Origin: C-114 sp963719285
Lineage (GTDB): Bacteria; Chloroflexota; Limnocylindria; Limnocylindrales; CSP1-4
Direction: 5' to 3'
DNA length: 64,000 bases
Assembly: GCA_963719285.1 (NCBI GenBank)
Contig: CAVRBO010000003.1
Location: 186,001 to 250,000, forward strand
Every line of letters begins with the position of its first letter. The stretch's first letter is position 1. Both the position numbers and the translations under genes were made by a program. Below the pieces are notes generated by a model that saw only the letters and a program-made list of their open reading frames with translations, searched no databases and had not been told where the DNA came from. Shown one piece after another: positions 41,971 through 50,274 of the stretch.

Positions 41971-42990
41971 ATGCCCACCTTCAACTACGGCGGCCAGGCG
42001 CTCATCGAGGGCGTGATGATGCGCGGTCGCGATGCGATCGCCGTCGCGCTGCGCCATCCCGATGGCCGGATCGTCACCGCCACCGAGCGCCTGGACTCGG
42101 GCTTCCACGGCAACCGGTCCTCGCGCTGGCCGTTCGTGCGGGGGCTCGTCGTGCTGTACGAGACCCTCGTGGTGGGCACCCGCTGGCTCGTCCGGAGCGC
42201 GTCGTTGTCGGCCGCGGAGGAGGGCGTGGAGCTCGGACGCGGCGCCGTCGCGGTCATGCTCGGGGTGACCCTTGCCGCCGGGATCGGCATCTTCTTCCTG
42301 GTCCCGCTGTTCGTCGCGAGCGCGACCGTCGGCAGCAACTCGAACGGGCTCGTCCAGCACCTGGTCGAGGGACTGATCCGGGTCGGGTTGTTCGTCGGCT
42401 ACCTGCTCCTCATCTCCCGGGCGTCCGACGTGCGGCGGGTCTTCCAGTACCACGGCGCCGAGCACATGTCGATCCACGCCCTCGAGGCCGGCGACCCGCT
42501 CATCGTCGCCAACGTCCGCAAGTACCCGACCGCCCACCAGCGCTGCGGCACCGAGTTCCTCGTCATCGTGGTGGCCCTGAGCATCATCGCCTTCAGCCTG
42601 GTCGGCCGGCAGGATGCGGTGGTGATGATCGGCAGCCGGGTGATCCTCATCCCGGTCATCGCGGCCGTTGGTTACGAGATCCTCCGGGCGGGCGCCCGCC
42701 ACCGCCGCAACCCGCTCGTCCACGCGATCCTCATGCCGGGCATCTGGGTCCAGAAGATCACGACCCGCCAGCCCACCGACGACATGATCGAGGTCGCGAT
42801 CGTCTCCCTGGAGGAGGCCCTCAAGGCCGACGGCGAGCCGGTCCCCGAGGGGAGCGCGGACTTCGAGCGGTCCCTGCTGGATCCACCGGTCGAGGCCGCG
42901 CCGGAGGGCACGGCCGCGATGTCCGCGAGCACCCTGCCCGCCACGGATGGCCCGGCGCCGACGCCCGACGAGGCGGCCGGCCGGCTGTGA
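41971..42990 (+). CDS. DUF1385 membrane protein
   Basis: 339 residues from the ATG at 41971. It opens FNYGGQALIEGVMMRG, the DUF1385 signature. Hydrophobic helices lie at ~95-125, ~135-155, ~200-222 and ~225-245. The motif QYHGAEHMSIHALEAGDPL..NVRKYPTAHQRCGTEFLV with its conserved His residues resembles a metal site. A TAGACT hexamer lies exactly 7 bases before the ATG (leaderless). It overlaps prfA by 4 bases (GTGA). The family commonly neighbours prfA and rpmE in Gram-positive and Chloroflexota genomes. Its function is not established. Confidence 0.9.
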   Translation: MPTFNYGGQALIEGVMMRGRDAIAVALRHPDGRIVTATERLDSGFHGNRSSRWPFVRGLVVLYETLVVGTRWLVRSASLSAAEEGVELGRGAVAVMLGVTLAAGIGIFFLVPLFVASATVGSNSNGLVQHLVEGLIRVGLFVGYLLLISRASDVRRVFQYHGAEHMSIHALEAGDPLIVANVRKYPTAHQRCGTEFLVIVVALSIIAFSLVGRQDAVVMIGSRVILIPVIAAVGYEILRAGARHRRNPLVHAILMPGIWVQKITTRQPTDDMIEVAIVSLEEALKADGEPVPEGSADFERSLLDPPVEAAPEGTAAMSASTLPATDGPAPTPDEAAGRL

Positions 42991-44081
42991 GCGGGCTCGA
43001 CGACAAGCTCGAAGGGCTTGCCCGTCAATACGACGAAGTCCAGGCGGAACTTGCGAGACCGGAGACGAGCACCGATCCGAACGCCATCCGGCGCCTGGGC
43101 CGCGAGCTCTCGCGGATGGAGCCCGCCGTCGAGTCGTACCGCGAGCTCCTCGAGATCCGCCGCCAGCTGGCCGGCGCGCACGAGATGCGCGAGGGCGAGC
43201 ACGACCGCGACCTCCAGGCGATGGCCCAGGAGGAGATCGAGCGCCTGACGGCGGACGAGGAGCGCAAGCTGGCCGACCTGGTCGTGCTCCTCCTGCCGCG
43301 CGACCCGAACGACGACCGCAACGTGATCATGGAGATCCGGGCCGGAGCCGGGGGCGAGGAAGCCGCGCTCTTCGCCGCCGAGCTCGAGCGGATGTACCTG
43401 CGCTACGCCCTGACCCACAGGTACAAGGTCGAGGTGATGAACCGCAACGAGACCGGCATCGGCGGGATCAAGGAGGTCATCCTCCGGATCGCGGGCGACG
43501 GGGCGTACAGCCGGCTCAAGTTCGAGGGCGGCGTCCATCGCGTGCAGCGCGTCCCGGACACCGAATCGGCCGGCCGGATCCACACGTCGACGGCCACGGT
43601 CATCGTGATGCCCGAGGCCGAAGAGGTCGAGATCGAGATCGACGAGGAGAAGGACCTCCGGATCGAAGTCAAGCGCTCGTCCGGGCCGGGCGGCCAGAGC
43701 GTCAACACGACCGACTCGGCCGTCCGGATCACCCACCTGCCCACCGGGCTGGTCGTGGAGATGCAGGACGAGCGGAGCCAGCTCAAGAACAAGTCGAAGG
43801 CGATGGCCGTCCTCCGCTCCCGGTTGTACGAGCGCAAGCTCAACGAGGAGCGCGAGGCGAACTCGGCGGCCCGCCGATCCATGATCGGGGCGGGCGACCG
43901 GTCCGAGAAGGTCCGGACCTACAACTTCCCGCAGGACCGGGTCACCGACCATCGGATCGGGATGGACCTCTCGAACCTGCCGTCGGTGCTCGAGGGGAAC
44001 CTCGACCGGCTCATCGACGCGCTCATCTCGACCGACCAGGCCGACCGCCTGGGCGATCTGCAGGGGGCCGGCGCCGGCTGA
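42987..44081 (+). CDS. prfA: Peptide chain release factor 1
   Basis: 364 residues with a GTG start. The codon-reading motif is P-D-T in HRVQRVPDTESAGRIHTS (usually PAT/PVT), the GGQ motif is in SSGPGGQSVNTTDSAVRITHLP. RF1 releases peptides at UAA and UAG. It overlaps the DUF1385 gene and is followed after 22 bases by prmC, whose product methylates the Gln of GGQ. Note the intact PxT motif, in contrast to the SPY variant in RF2. Confidence 0.98.
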   Translation: MSGLDDKLEGLARQYDEVQAELARPETSTDPNAIRRLGRELSRMEPAVESYRELLEIRRQLAGAHEMREGEHDRDLQAMAQEEIERLTADEERKLADLVVLLLPRDPNDDRNVIMEIRAGAGGEEAALFAAELERMYLRYALTHRYKVEVMNRNETGIGGIKEVILRIAGDGAYSRLKFEGGVHRVQRVPDTESAGRIHTSTATVIVMPEAEEVEIEIDEEKDLRIEVKRSSGPGGQSVNTTDSAVRITHLPTGLVVEMQDERSQLKNKSKAMAVLRSRLYERKLNEEREANSAARRSMIGAGDRSEKVRTYNFPQDRVTDHRIGMDLSNLPSVLEGNLDRLIDALISTDQADRLGDLQGAGAG

Positions 44082-44103
44082 CGCCGGGCCACGGGACGAC
44101 GCG

Positions 44104-45027
44104 ATGGCCACGATCGAGGAACTGTTGCTGGCCGGTGTCGATCGCCTCCGGGCGAGCGGATCGGAGACGCCGCGCCTGGACGCGGAACTGTTGCTCGCGC
44201 GCGCGATCGGCACCGATCGGAGCGGGGTCCTGGCCTATCCCGAGGCACGGGTCGGCGATGGGCAGCGGGCCACGTTCGAGGCCGATCTCGAGCGACGGGC
44301 GGCCGGGGAACCCGTGGCCTACATCCGGGGGTTCAAGGAGTTCTACGGGCTGGCCTTCTCGTCCGATGCCCGGGCACTCATACCGCGACCGGAGACCGAG
44401 CTCATCGTGGAGCTCGCCGAACGCGAGGTGATGGAGCGTCTGACGCTCGCCCCGCGGCCGGTCGGCGCGCAGCCGATCCGGGTCGCCGACGTCGGCACGG
44501 GGAGTGGCACGATCGCGGTCGCCCTCGCGGCGGCCCTGCGCAAGCGCAAGGCGCTGGGCGACGTCGAGATCATCGCCACCGACGTGTCGCCCGAGGCGTT
44601 GCAGCTCGCCCGCGAGAACGCGGTCGGCCATGGGGTCGCCGACCGGTTGCGCTTCGTCGAGGCCGACCTCCTGCCGCCCGTCGTCTCGTTCCCGTTCGAC
44701 ATGCTGCTCGCGAACCTGCCGTACATCCCGTCGGGCGACATCGCGGGCCTGCCGATCGCGGCCTCGTTCGAGCCGCGCATCGCGCTCGATGGCGGGATCG
44801 ACGGGCTGGCCCAGATCCGACGCCTCGTCGAACGGCTCCCGGAGGTCGTCGCCGAGGGCTCCACGTCGCTCCTGGAGATCGGCGCCGATCAGGGCGACGT
44901 GGTGGAGGCGCTGGTCACCGAGCAGTTGCCGCGCTGGACGTGTTCCGTGGCCCGCGACCTCTCGGGCCTGCCGCGGGTGGCCCGCATCGATCGCCCGGCC
45001 GAGCCGCGCCAGCCCGCCCGTGCCTGA
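44104..45027 (+). CDS. prmC: Release factor glutamine N5-methyltransferase PrmC
   Basis: 307 residues. An N-terminal helical domain is followed by VAYIRGFKEFYGLAF and IPRPETELIVELA. The SAM-binding motif is VADVGTGSGTIAVALA (~125-140). The substrate motif is NLPYI (canonical NPPY), at ~195-205. PrmC transfers a methyl group to the GGQ Gln of RF1 and RF2. Position next to prfA is the usual context. Confidence 0.94.
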   Translation: MATIEELLLAGVDRLRASGSETPRLDAELLLARAIGTDRSGVLAYPEARVGDGQRATFEADLERRAAGEPVAYIRGFKEFYGLAFSSDARALIPRPETELIVELAEREVMERLTLAPRPVGAQPIRVADVGTGSGTIAVALAAALRKRKALGDVEIIATDVSPEALQLARENAVGHGVADRLRFVEADLLPPVVSFPFDMLLANLPYIPSGDIAGLPIAASFEPRIALDGGIDGLAQIRRLVERLPEVVAEGSTSLLEIGADQGDVVEALVTEQLPRWTCSVARDLSGLPRVARIDRPAEPRQPARA

Positions 45028-45910
45028 GCCCCGCCGCGACCCGGTCTTCCCGATCCGGCTCGTCGCCCTCGACCTGGATGGGACGCTCATCGAGAACGAC
45101 GGACCGATCCGCGAGCGGACGCGCGCCGCGGTCGCGGCCGTCGGCGCGCTCGGCGTCCCCGTCGTCATCGCCACGGGCCGGATGGCCTCGAGCGTCCGTC
45201 CGTACGTCGACGCGCTCGGCCTCCGGACGCCGATCATCAGCTACCAGGGCGGGCTCGTCCGCGACGCCGCCATGCCCGGCCGCCTCGGCCACCTGCTCTT
45301 CCACCGGGCACTCGCCGCCGACGCGGCGCGGGCCGCCATCGAGTGGTGCACGGCGAACGGCTTCCGGCCGCACGTGAATCATCTCGAGCGGTTCATCGTC
45401 GCGGGGGACGACCCGAACGTCGAGGACTACTCCAGGTTCCTGGGCGCCCGGGCGGAGGTCGTGCCGGACATGGCCCGCTGGGTCCGCCACCCGGTCACCA
45501 AGGTGATCGCGGTCGGGCAGACCGGCCGCCCCGAGGCCTATCTCGAGCGTGCCCGGGCGCTCTTCGCCGGGCGGGCCGACGTGACGGTCAGCCACCCCGA
45601 GTTCATCGAGTTCGTCGCTCCGGGCGTGTCCAAGGGACGGGCCGTGACCTGGTTCGCGCACCGCAACCACGTGCCGCTGGAGCAGGTGCTCACGATCGGC
45701 GACCAGCACAACGACACGAGCATGCTGGCGATCGTGGGCCACGGCGTGGCGATGCAGGGTGCCCCCGACGACGTCCGTGCCGCCTCCCTGTACGAGGCGC
45801 CCGCGGTCGCGGATGAGGGCGCGGCCCAGATCCTCGAGGCCCTCGTCGTCGCCGGCGCCGACGCGCCGCGGAACGCCGAGCGGTTCCGGATCGCCAGGCC
45901 GCCGGCGTGA
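45020..45910 (+). CDS. HAD-superfamily hydrolase, Cof subfamily
   Basis: 296 residues; the GTG overlaps prmC by 8 bases. The nucleophile motif is ALDLDGTLIENDG (~19-31), motif II is VIATGR, the C2-type cap lies between, and the Mg-binding motif is GDQHNDTSML (~225-234). Cof-type HADs dephosphorylate sugar or nucleotide phosphates. The substrate is not predictable. Coupling with both neighbours places it in the prfA-prmC-tsaC transcript. Confidence 0.9.
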   Translation: MPEPRRDPVFPIRLVALDLDGTLIENDGPIRERTRAAVAAVGALGVPVVIATGRMASSVRPYVDALGLRTPIISYQGGLVRDAAMPGRLGHLLFHRALAADAARAAIEWCTANGFRPHVNHLERFIVAGDDPNVEDYSRFLGARAEVVPDMARWVRHPVTKVIAVGQTGRPEAYLERARALFAGRADVTVSHPEFIEFVAPGVSKGRAVTWFAHRNHVPLEQVLTIGDQHNDTSMLAIVGHGVAMQGAPDDVRAASLYEAPAVADEGAAQILEALVVAGADAPRNAERFRIARPPA

Positions 45911-46584
45911 CCGCCCTCCGCCTCCCCGACGACGAGCGTGGCCGCAGCGCCGCCATCGGTGCGTTGCGCGCGGGCGGCATCGTGGGCCTGCCGACGGACA
46001 CGGTCTACGGCATCGCGGTCGCCCTCTCGACGCCGGACGGCGTCGAGAGGCTCTTCGCGGTCAAGGACCGGCCGCCCGACAAGGCGATCAGCGTGCTCGT
46101 CGACGGCCTCGACCAGCTCGAGATCCTGGTCCGGATCCCGCGTGCCGCCGCGATCCTTGGCCAGGTGGGCTGGCCGGGTGGCCTGACGCTCGTGCTGCCG
46201 TTGCGGCCGGCCGTCGCGGGCGCGTTCCTCCCGGTGGCGCTGACGGCAGGAACGGAGACGCTCGGCGTGCGGATCCCCGCCCATCCCTCCCCGCGAGCGC
46301 TGGCCCGCGCCCTGGGCCCCCTGCCGACGACATCGGCCAACCTGTCAGGCGCGCCCGATGCGCTGGAGGCCGACGCGGTCGCCGCGGCCCTCGGCGGCTC
46401 GCTGGACCTCATCCTCGACGGCGGCCGGACGCGCGGGTCGGTCCCCTCGACCGTCGTCGATTGCGCATCGGAGGACGGCCTGGCCCGGGTGTTGCGAGTG
46501 GGCGCCGTGGCGCCCTCGGCGCTCGCGGCGGCGCTGGATCGGGCCGGCCTGGCGCACGCCCTCGCGACCGGTCCGCCGCCCTGA
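45907..46584 (+). CDS. Threonylcarbamoyl-AMP synthase (Sua5/YrdC/TsaC)
   Basis: 225 residues with a GTG overlapping the HAD stop. YrdC fold: GGIVGLPTDTVYGIAVAL, RLFAVKDRPPDKAISVLV (KxR), GPLPTTSANLSG (SxN), and STVVD near the end. It makes threonylcarbamoyl-AMP from Thr, bicarbonate and ATP for t6A37 in ANN-reading tRNAs. The length corresponds to the short TsaC form plus ~20 residues; no Sua5 C-terminal domain is present. It is the last gene of the translation block. Confidence 0.95.
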   Translation: MTALRLPDDERGRSAAIGALRAGGIVGLPTDTVYGIAVALSTPDGVERLFAVKDRPPDKAISVLVDGLDQLEILVRIPRAAAILGQVGWPGGLTLVLPLRPAVAGAFLPVALTAGTETLGVRIPAHPSPRALARALGPLPTTSANLSGAPDALEADAVAAALGGSLDLILDGGRTRGSVPSTVVDCASEDGLARVLRVGAVAPSALAAALDRAGLAHALATGPPP

Positions 46585-46647
46585 GGTCGCCCGGCCGCGA
46601 CCCTCGCCGCGACGTCCGCCGCGACGTCCGCGACGGTCCGCGCCGGA

Positions 46648-46740
46648 CCGGCAGCGGTCCGACTCCGGCCCGGCAGCGGTCCGGCACCGGTCCGACTCCG
46701 GCGCGGCAGCGGTCCGGCACCGGTCCGGCAGCGGTCCGAC
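46648..46740. repeat. 33-base GC-rich tandem repeat at convergent gene ends
   Basis: CCGGCAGCGGTCCGACTCCG begins the unit at 46648; a near-identical 33-base unit begins at 46681, and a partial copy follows to 46740. It lies between the 3' ends of convergent genes (threonylcarbamoyl-AMP synthase and the small membrane protein gene), where transcripts would fold into hairpins such as CGGTCCG. Confidence 0.85.
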
Positions 46741-47129
46741 TACCGGAAGCTGGATCCGGCCGGTCGGAGGAAGGCCAGGTAGGCCGCGGCGCCCAGGATC
46801 GCGAGGTCGATCGCGATGCCGGCGGCCGCTTCGGGCAGGCCGAGCACGCAGACGACGAGGGAGACGGCGGCCATGCCGGCCGTCGTCGGGAGCGCCCAGG
46901 GTCGACCGCGCCGGATCGCGAGGGCCGCCACGACGAAGCCGACGGCGAGGGCGAGCCAGACGAGACCGATGAGACGAGCCCCGGTATCGCCGACCGGCAG
47001 GCTGCCGTTGAGCGCCCGCGTCGTCACGCTGAATCCCTCGATCGTGGCGAGACGCCACGGCACCACGAAGCCGATCAGATGGATGACCCCGTGCAGCGCG
47101 ACGACGACCGCGGCGAGGTTGCGGGTCAT
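46740..47129 (-). CDS. Small polytopic membrane protein (129 aa)
   Basis: The ATG at 47129 overlaps the stop of the upstream gene (ATGA). Four hydrophobic segments: ~5-25 (LAAVVVALHGVIHLIGFVV), ~50-75, ~80-100 and ~103-122. The HGVIHLIGFV opening is shared by many unnamed membrane proteins of high-GC Gram-positives. Its function is unknown. Together with the next gene upstream it forms a two-gene membrane unit. Confidence 0.7.
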   Translation of the reverse strand: MTRNLAAVVVALHGVIHLIGFVVPWRLATIEGFSVTTRALNGSLPVGDTGARLIGLVWLALAVGFVVAALAIRRGRPWALPTTAGMAAVSLVVCVLGLPEAAAGIAIDLAILGAAAYLAFLRPAGSSFR

Positions 47130-47965
47130 GCCCGCCCACCGGCCCGGGCTGGCACGGCCTGCGTGGTCCAGGTCGACGCGAGGCCGACGGCCATGAGCGC
47201 GGCGGCCGCGACCGTGACCATGCCGAAGATCGCCAGGGGCACGACCTCGAGGGCGATCCCCGCACCGGCGTCGACGGCGAAGATCGCCAGGACCGACAGG
47301 CCCATCGGCACGACGAACGCCAGGGCGGCGAACCCGATCGCCGACGCCCGCGGGTCGCGCCGGATGAGCCAGGCACCCGAGAGGGCCAGCACCGGCAGGG
47401 CGAACGCGAGGTCGAGGGCGTAGATCGGGGTCGTCGGCAGGCCGAGGTCGCCGATCGAGGACGGCAGCGTCCCGCTCGTGATCGCCCCGGCGATCTGGCC
47501 GAGCCAGAGCATGGCGAAGAGCGCAGCGACGAGGAGCAGGAACCCACCACTGGTCCGCCGCGGCAACCGGATCCGCGACGCGCGAGCGACGGTCGCTCCA
47601 TCGAGTACGGACGCCATCAGGCCGACCGACCAGGTCGACAGCCCGAGGATCGCGATGTGGACCGGGGTCATCGGGTTGACCACGACGGAGAAGGCGTAGA
47701 TCGCGTACGAATAGGCGAGATAGCCGAGCGCGCCCATGGCGACGAGCCGTCCGGTCGCGGACCCCGCCCATGCCCGCCACAGCCCGAGCCCGAGGAGCGG
47801 GGCGACGACGAACAGGGTCACGAGATCGGCGGCGTACGCCTGACGGACCATCTCGGCGCCGTCACGGTAGAGGCCGGCGACGACGAGCCCGACCCCCGAC
47901 GCGACGGCGGTCCCGGTGAGGGCGAGGACGGCGAGTCGATCGGCGAGCGCGATGCGTGAAACCAT
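47126..47965 (-). CDS. Polytopic membrane protein of unknown function (279 aa)
   Basis: 279 residues with about eight hydrophobic segments (residues ~12-35, ~45-65, ~72-92, ~98-122, ~145-165, ~180-200, ~210-235, ~240-262). No transport signature or enzyme motif is recognised. The mixture of short loops and Gly/Ala-rich helices looks like the many DUF-type seven- or eight-helix proteins in actinobacteria. It is coupled to a smaller membrane protein downstream. Confidence 0.7.
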   Translation of the reverse strand: MVSRIALADRLAVLALTGTAVASGVGLVVAGLYRDGAEMVRQAYAADLVTLFVVAPLLGLGLWRAWAGSATGRLVAMGALGYLAYSYAIYAFSVVVNPMTPVHIAILGLSTWSVGLMASVLDGATVARASRIRLPRRTSGGFLLLVAALFAMLWLGQIAGAITSGTLPSSIGDLGLPTTPIYALDLAFALPVLALSGAWLIRRDPRASAIGFAALAFVVPMGLSVLAIFAVDAGAGIALEVVPLAIFGMVTVAAAALMAVGLASTWTTQAVPARAGGRA

Positions 47966-48074
47966 GGGGACACTCCTTGCGTGAGCTCGATCATCCCGGA
48001 CGCGACCGCGCGACGGCAGAGGACCGCGGCCCGAATGCCGAGGGCCGACCGGCCCTACCCTCCCGGCGTGGTCG

Positions 48075-48743
48075 CTACGGCGCCCGGCGCTCCTGGAGCG
48101 AGATGACGATCTGGAATCCGCTGCCGGCCGCTTCGGCGGACAGGCTCACGGTCCCGACGAACCGGTTCTGGGTGTAGGGGTAGAGCGCGAGCGTCGAGTC
48201 CGGGCCGGTCGACGTCTCGGCTCGGGGGGACGCCGGCATCTGCTCATCCAGGGCGGCGATCAGTCCGTTCACGAGCGCCACCTGGGACGAGGCGGCGACC
48301 GGGCAGAAGGTCGTCCACCTTCGCTCCAGCACGTACTCGGCGTCGCCGATCGCCTCCTGGGTCTGCTCGTTGTGGCTCACGCAGCCCGCGCCACCCACGA
48401 ACCGGGCGAACAGATCGGGCGGCTGGAAGGCGTCCGCGAAGGCGCTGGCGTAGGGCGGGCCGGAACGCGCGTCGGTCGCGGACGACGCTGACGGCGATAC
48501 CGCCAGCGCCGGTGGCGTAGCCGTCGGCGCCGGCGGGACGAACGCCGGTCGAGTGTCCGCCGGCCGTGTGGCGCCGAGCTGGAGGCCGACCACGAACGCC
48601 GCCGTCCCGACGAGGATGGCGACGATCACGACGAGCGGCAGGGCGCGCGGTCTCCTGATCGGCACGACCGGACCCACGGGCACGATGCCGGATGGCTCGC
48701 CCTGACCGGGATGGTCGCCTTCCCCGAACGCGCTGCGTCGCAT
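48075..48743 (-). CDS. Hypothetical protein with single membrane anchor (222 aa)
   Basis: 222 residues from the ATG at 48743. Residues 1-37 are polar, residues ~38-58 form one transmembrane helix (ALPLVVIVAILVGTAAFVVGL), a Pro/Thr/Ala-rich linker follows, then a ~130-residue outside domain with two cysteines (AGCVSHNEQ and TTFCPVAA) that may pair. A promoter with TTGACC (48774-48779), 17 bases, GACCAT (48751-48756), and 7 bases to the ATG predicts a leaderless message. No family was recognised. It is divergent from the GH4 operon. Confidence 0.65.
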   Translation of the reverse strand: MRRSAFGEGDHPGQGEPSGIVPVGPVVPIRRPRALPLVVIVAILVGTAAFVVGLQLGATRPADTRPAFVPPAPTATPPALAVSPSASSATDARSGPPYASAFADAFQPPDLFARFVGGAGCVSHNEQTQEAIGDAEYVLERRWTTFCPVAASSQVALVNGLIAALDEQMPASPRAETSTGPDSTLALYPYTQNRFVGTVSLSAEAAGSGFQIVISLQERRAP

Positions 48744-48800
48744 GAGGACGATGGTCGACCCGGCCTTGGATCGGGTCAAGGACGCCCGGCCGACAACCAC

Positions 48801-48855
48801 TTGCGGCGATCGGCGCGGACCCTGTATCGTTGGACATACGGACGTCCGTACGTCC
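48801..48855 (+). promoter_or_regulatory. Promoter and palindromic operator of the GH4 sugar operon
   Basis: TTGCGG (48801-48806) and TATCGT (48825-48830) with an 18-base spacer. Directly after the -10 lies a 24-base palindrome (48832-48855) with one mismatch: half-site GGACATACGGAC, centre GTCC, and the core TACGGACGTCCGTA (48837-48850) perfect. Its place over the transcription start fits repression, probably by the GntR regulator at 53564. Confidence 0.7.
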
Positions 48856-48917
48856 GGTCGTCCCGCCCGCGCACGCCCCACGCGCCCTGTTGGGTCGCCC
48901 CCAGTTCGAGGTAACGG

Positions 48918-50237
48918 ATGCCGCGGATCGTCCTCGTCGGAGCCGGCAGCGTCGAGTTCACTCGCAACCTGCTCGGCGACATGCTGTCGAGCCCCGCGCT
49001 CCGCGCTGCCGACATCGTCCTGCACGACATCGACCCCGAGCGTCTCGCGACCGGCGAGCGGATGGCCCGCTGGACCGCGGCCGCCCTCGACGCGGAGCCG
49101 ACCATCTCGGCCCATCTCGACCGGCGCACCGCGCTCCGCGGCGCGGACTTCGTCGTCGACACGATCCAGGTGGGGGGCGCCCGGGCGACCCAGCTCGACT
49201 TCGATGTCCCGGCCCGATTCGGGCTCCGCTACACGATCGCCGACACGATCGGCGTCGGGGGCGTGTTCCGGGCCCTGCGCACGATCCCCGTCGTGCTCGG
49301 CATCGTCCGCGACATGGAGGAGGTCTGCCCGGACGCCTGGTTCCTCAACTACACGAACCCGATGTCCACGGTCATGCGCAGCGTCGCCCGGGCCAGTGGG
49401 ATCAAGGCGATCGGCCTGTGCCACTCGGTCTACTGGACCGTCGACACGATCGGCGGCTACCTGGGCATCCCGCCGGCCGAGATCCGGGCCGAATCGGCCG
49501 GCGTCAACCACCTGGCGTTCATCCTCCGGCTCGAGCACGAAGGTCGCGACATCTACCCCGACCTGCGCCGGTTCGTCGACGAGGGCAAGGTCCCGGCCGG
49601 CGACCTCGTCCGGGCCGAGCTGTGCCGGCGCCTCGGCTACTACCCGACCGAATCGTCCGAGCAGGCCGCCGAGTACAACCCCTGGTTCATCGGCAAGCGC
49701 GACGCGAGCGGGGACACCGTCGAGCACTTCAACGTCGCGCTCGGCGAGTACCTCGGCCGCGTCGCCGGCAACCTCGCCGAATACGCCGAGACGAAGCGCA
49801 AGCTCGACGCCGGCGAGCCGTTCGAGATCGAGCGGAGCGGCGAGTACGCGGCCACGATCGCCGAGGCGATCACCACCGGCGGGGCCGCCCGGATCGTCGG
49901 GAACGTCATGAACGACGACGGACTGATACCGAATCTCGATCCCGGCGCCTGCGTGGAGGTTCCGTGCACGGTCGACGGCGGGGGCATCCACCCCCAGGTC
50001 ATGGACCCGCTCCCGGACCAGCTTGCCGCCTACATCCGCGGCGCCGTGGACATGCAGGCCCTGACTGTTCGAGCCGCCCTGGACCATGACGCGCCGGCCA
50101 TCCGGCACGCGGTGATGACCGACCCGGTCGTCCAGTCCCACCTCACCCTCGAAGACACGTGGCGTCTGACCGACGCGATGATCGAGGCCGAAGCGGAATG
50201 GCTCCCGGCCTGGCTCGGCGGCAGCGCACCCGGATGA
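48918..50237 (+). CDS. GH4-family glycosidase, alpha-galactosidase-like
   Basis: 439 residues. The NAD-binding motif is VLVGAGSVEF at the N-terminus. Metal and catalytic motifs are FLNYTNPMSTV, GLCHSVYWTV (Cys-His ligand, ~167-172) and GVNHLAFILRLE (~195-206). The CHS variant is seen in GH4 enzymes that act on unphosphorylated substrates (alpha-galactosidase, alpha-glucosidase or alpha-glucuronidase), rather than the CN(V/I)P variant of 6-phospho enzymes. GH4 uses NAD+ and Mn2+ in a redox-elimination mechanism. Location at the head of a sugar ABC/tagatose-type operon favours an alpha-galactoside or alpha-GalNAc substrate. Confidence 0.9.
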   Translation: MPRIVLVGAGSVEFTRNLLGDMLSSPALRAADIVLHDIDPERLATGERMARWTAAALDAEPTISAHLDRRTALRGADFVVDTIQVGGARATQLDFDVPARFGLRYTIADTIGVGGVFRALRTIPVVLGIVRDMEEVCPDAWFLNYTNPMSTVMRSVARASGIKAIGLCHSVYWTVDTIGGYLGIPPAEIRAESAGVNHLAFILRLEHEGRDIYPDLRRFVDEGKVPAGDLVRAELCRRLGYYPTESSEQAAEYNPWFIGKRDASGDTVEHFNVALGEYLGRVAGNLAEYAETKRKLDAGEPFEIERSGEYAATIAEAITTGGAARIVGNVMNDDGLIPNLDPGACVEVPCTVDGGGIHPQVMDPLPDQLAAYIRGAVDMQALTVRAALDHDAPAIRHAVMTDPVVQSHLTLEDTWRLTDAMIEAEAEWLPAWLGGSAPG

Positions 50238-50274
50238 CCACGACGCCCGGCGTCGCACCGAAGGAGGAGCAGCC

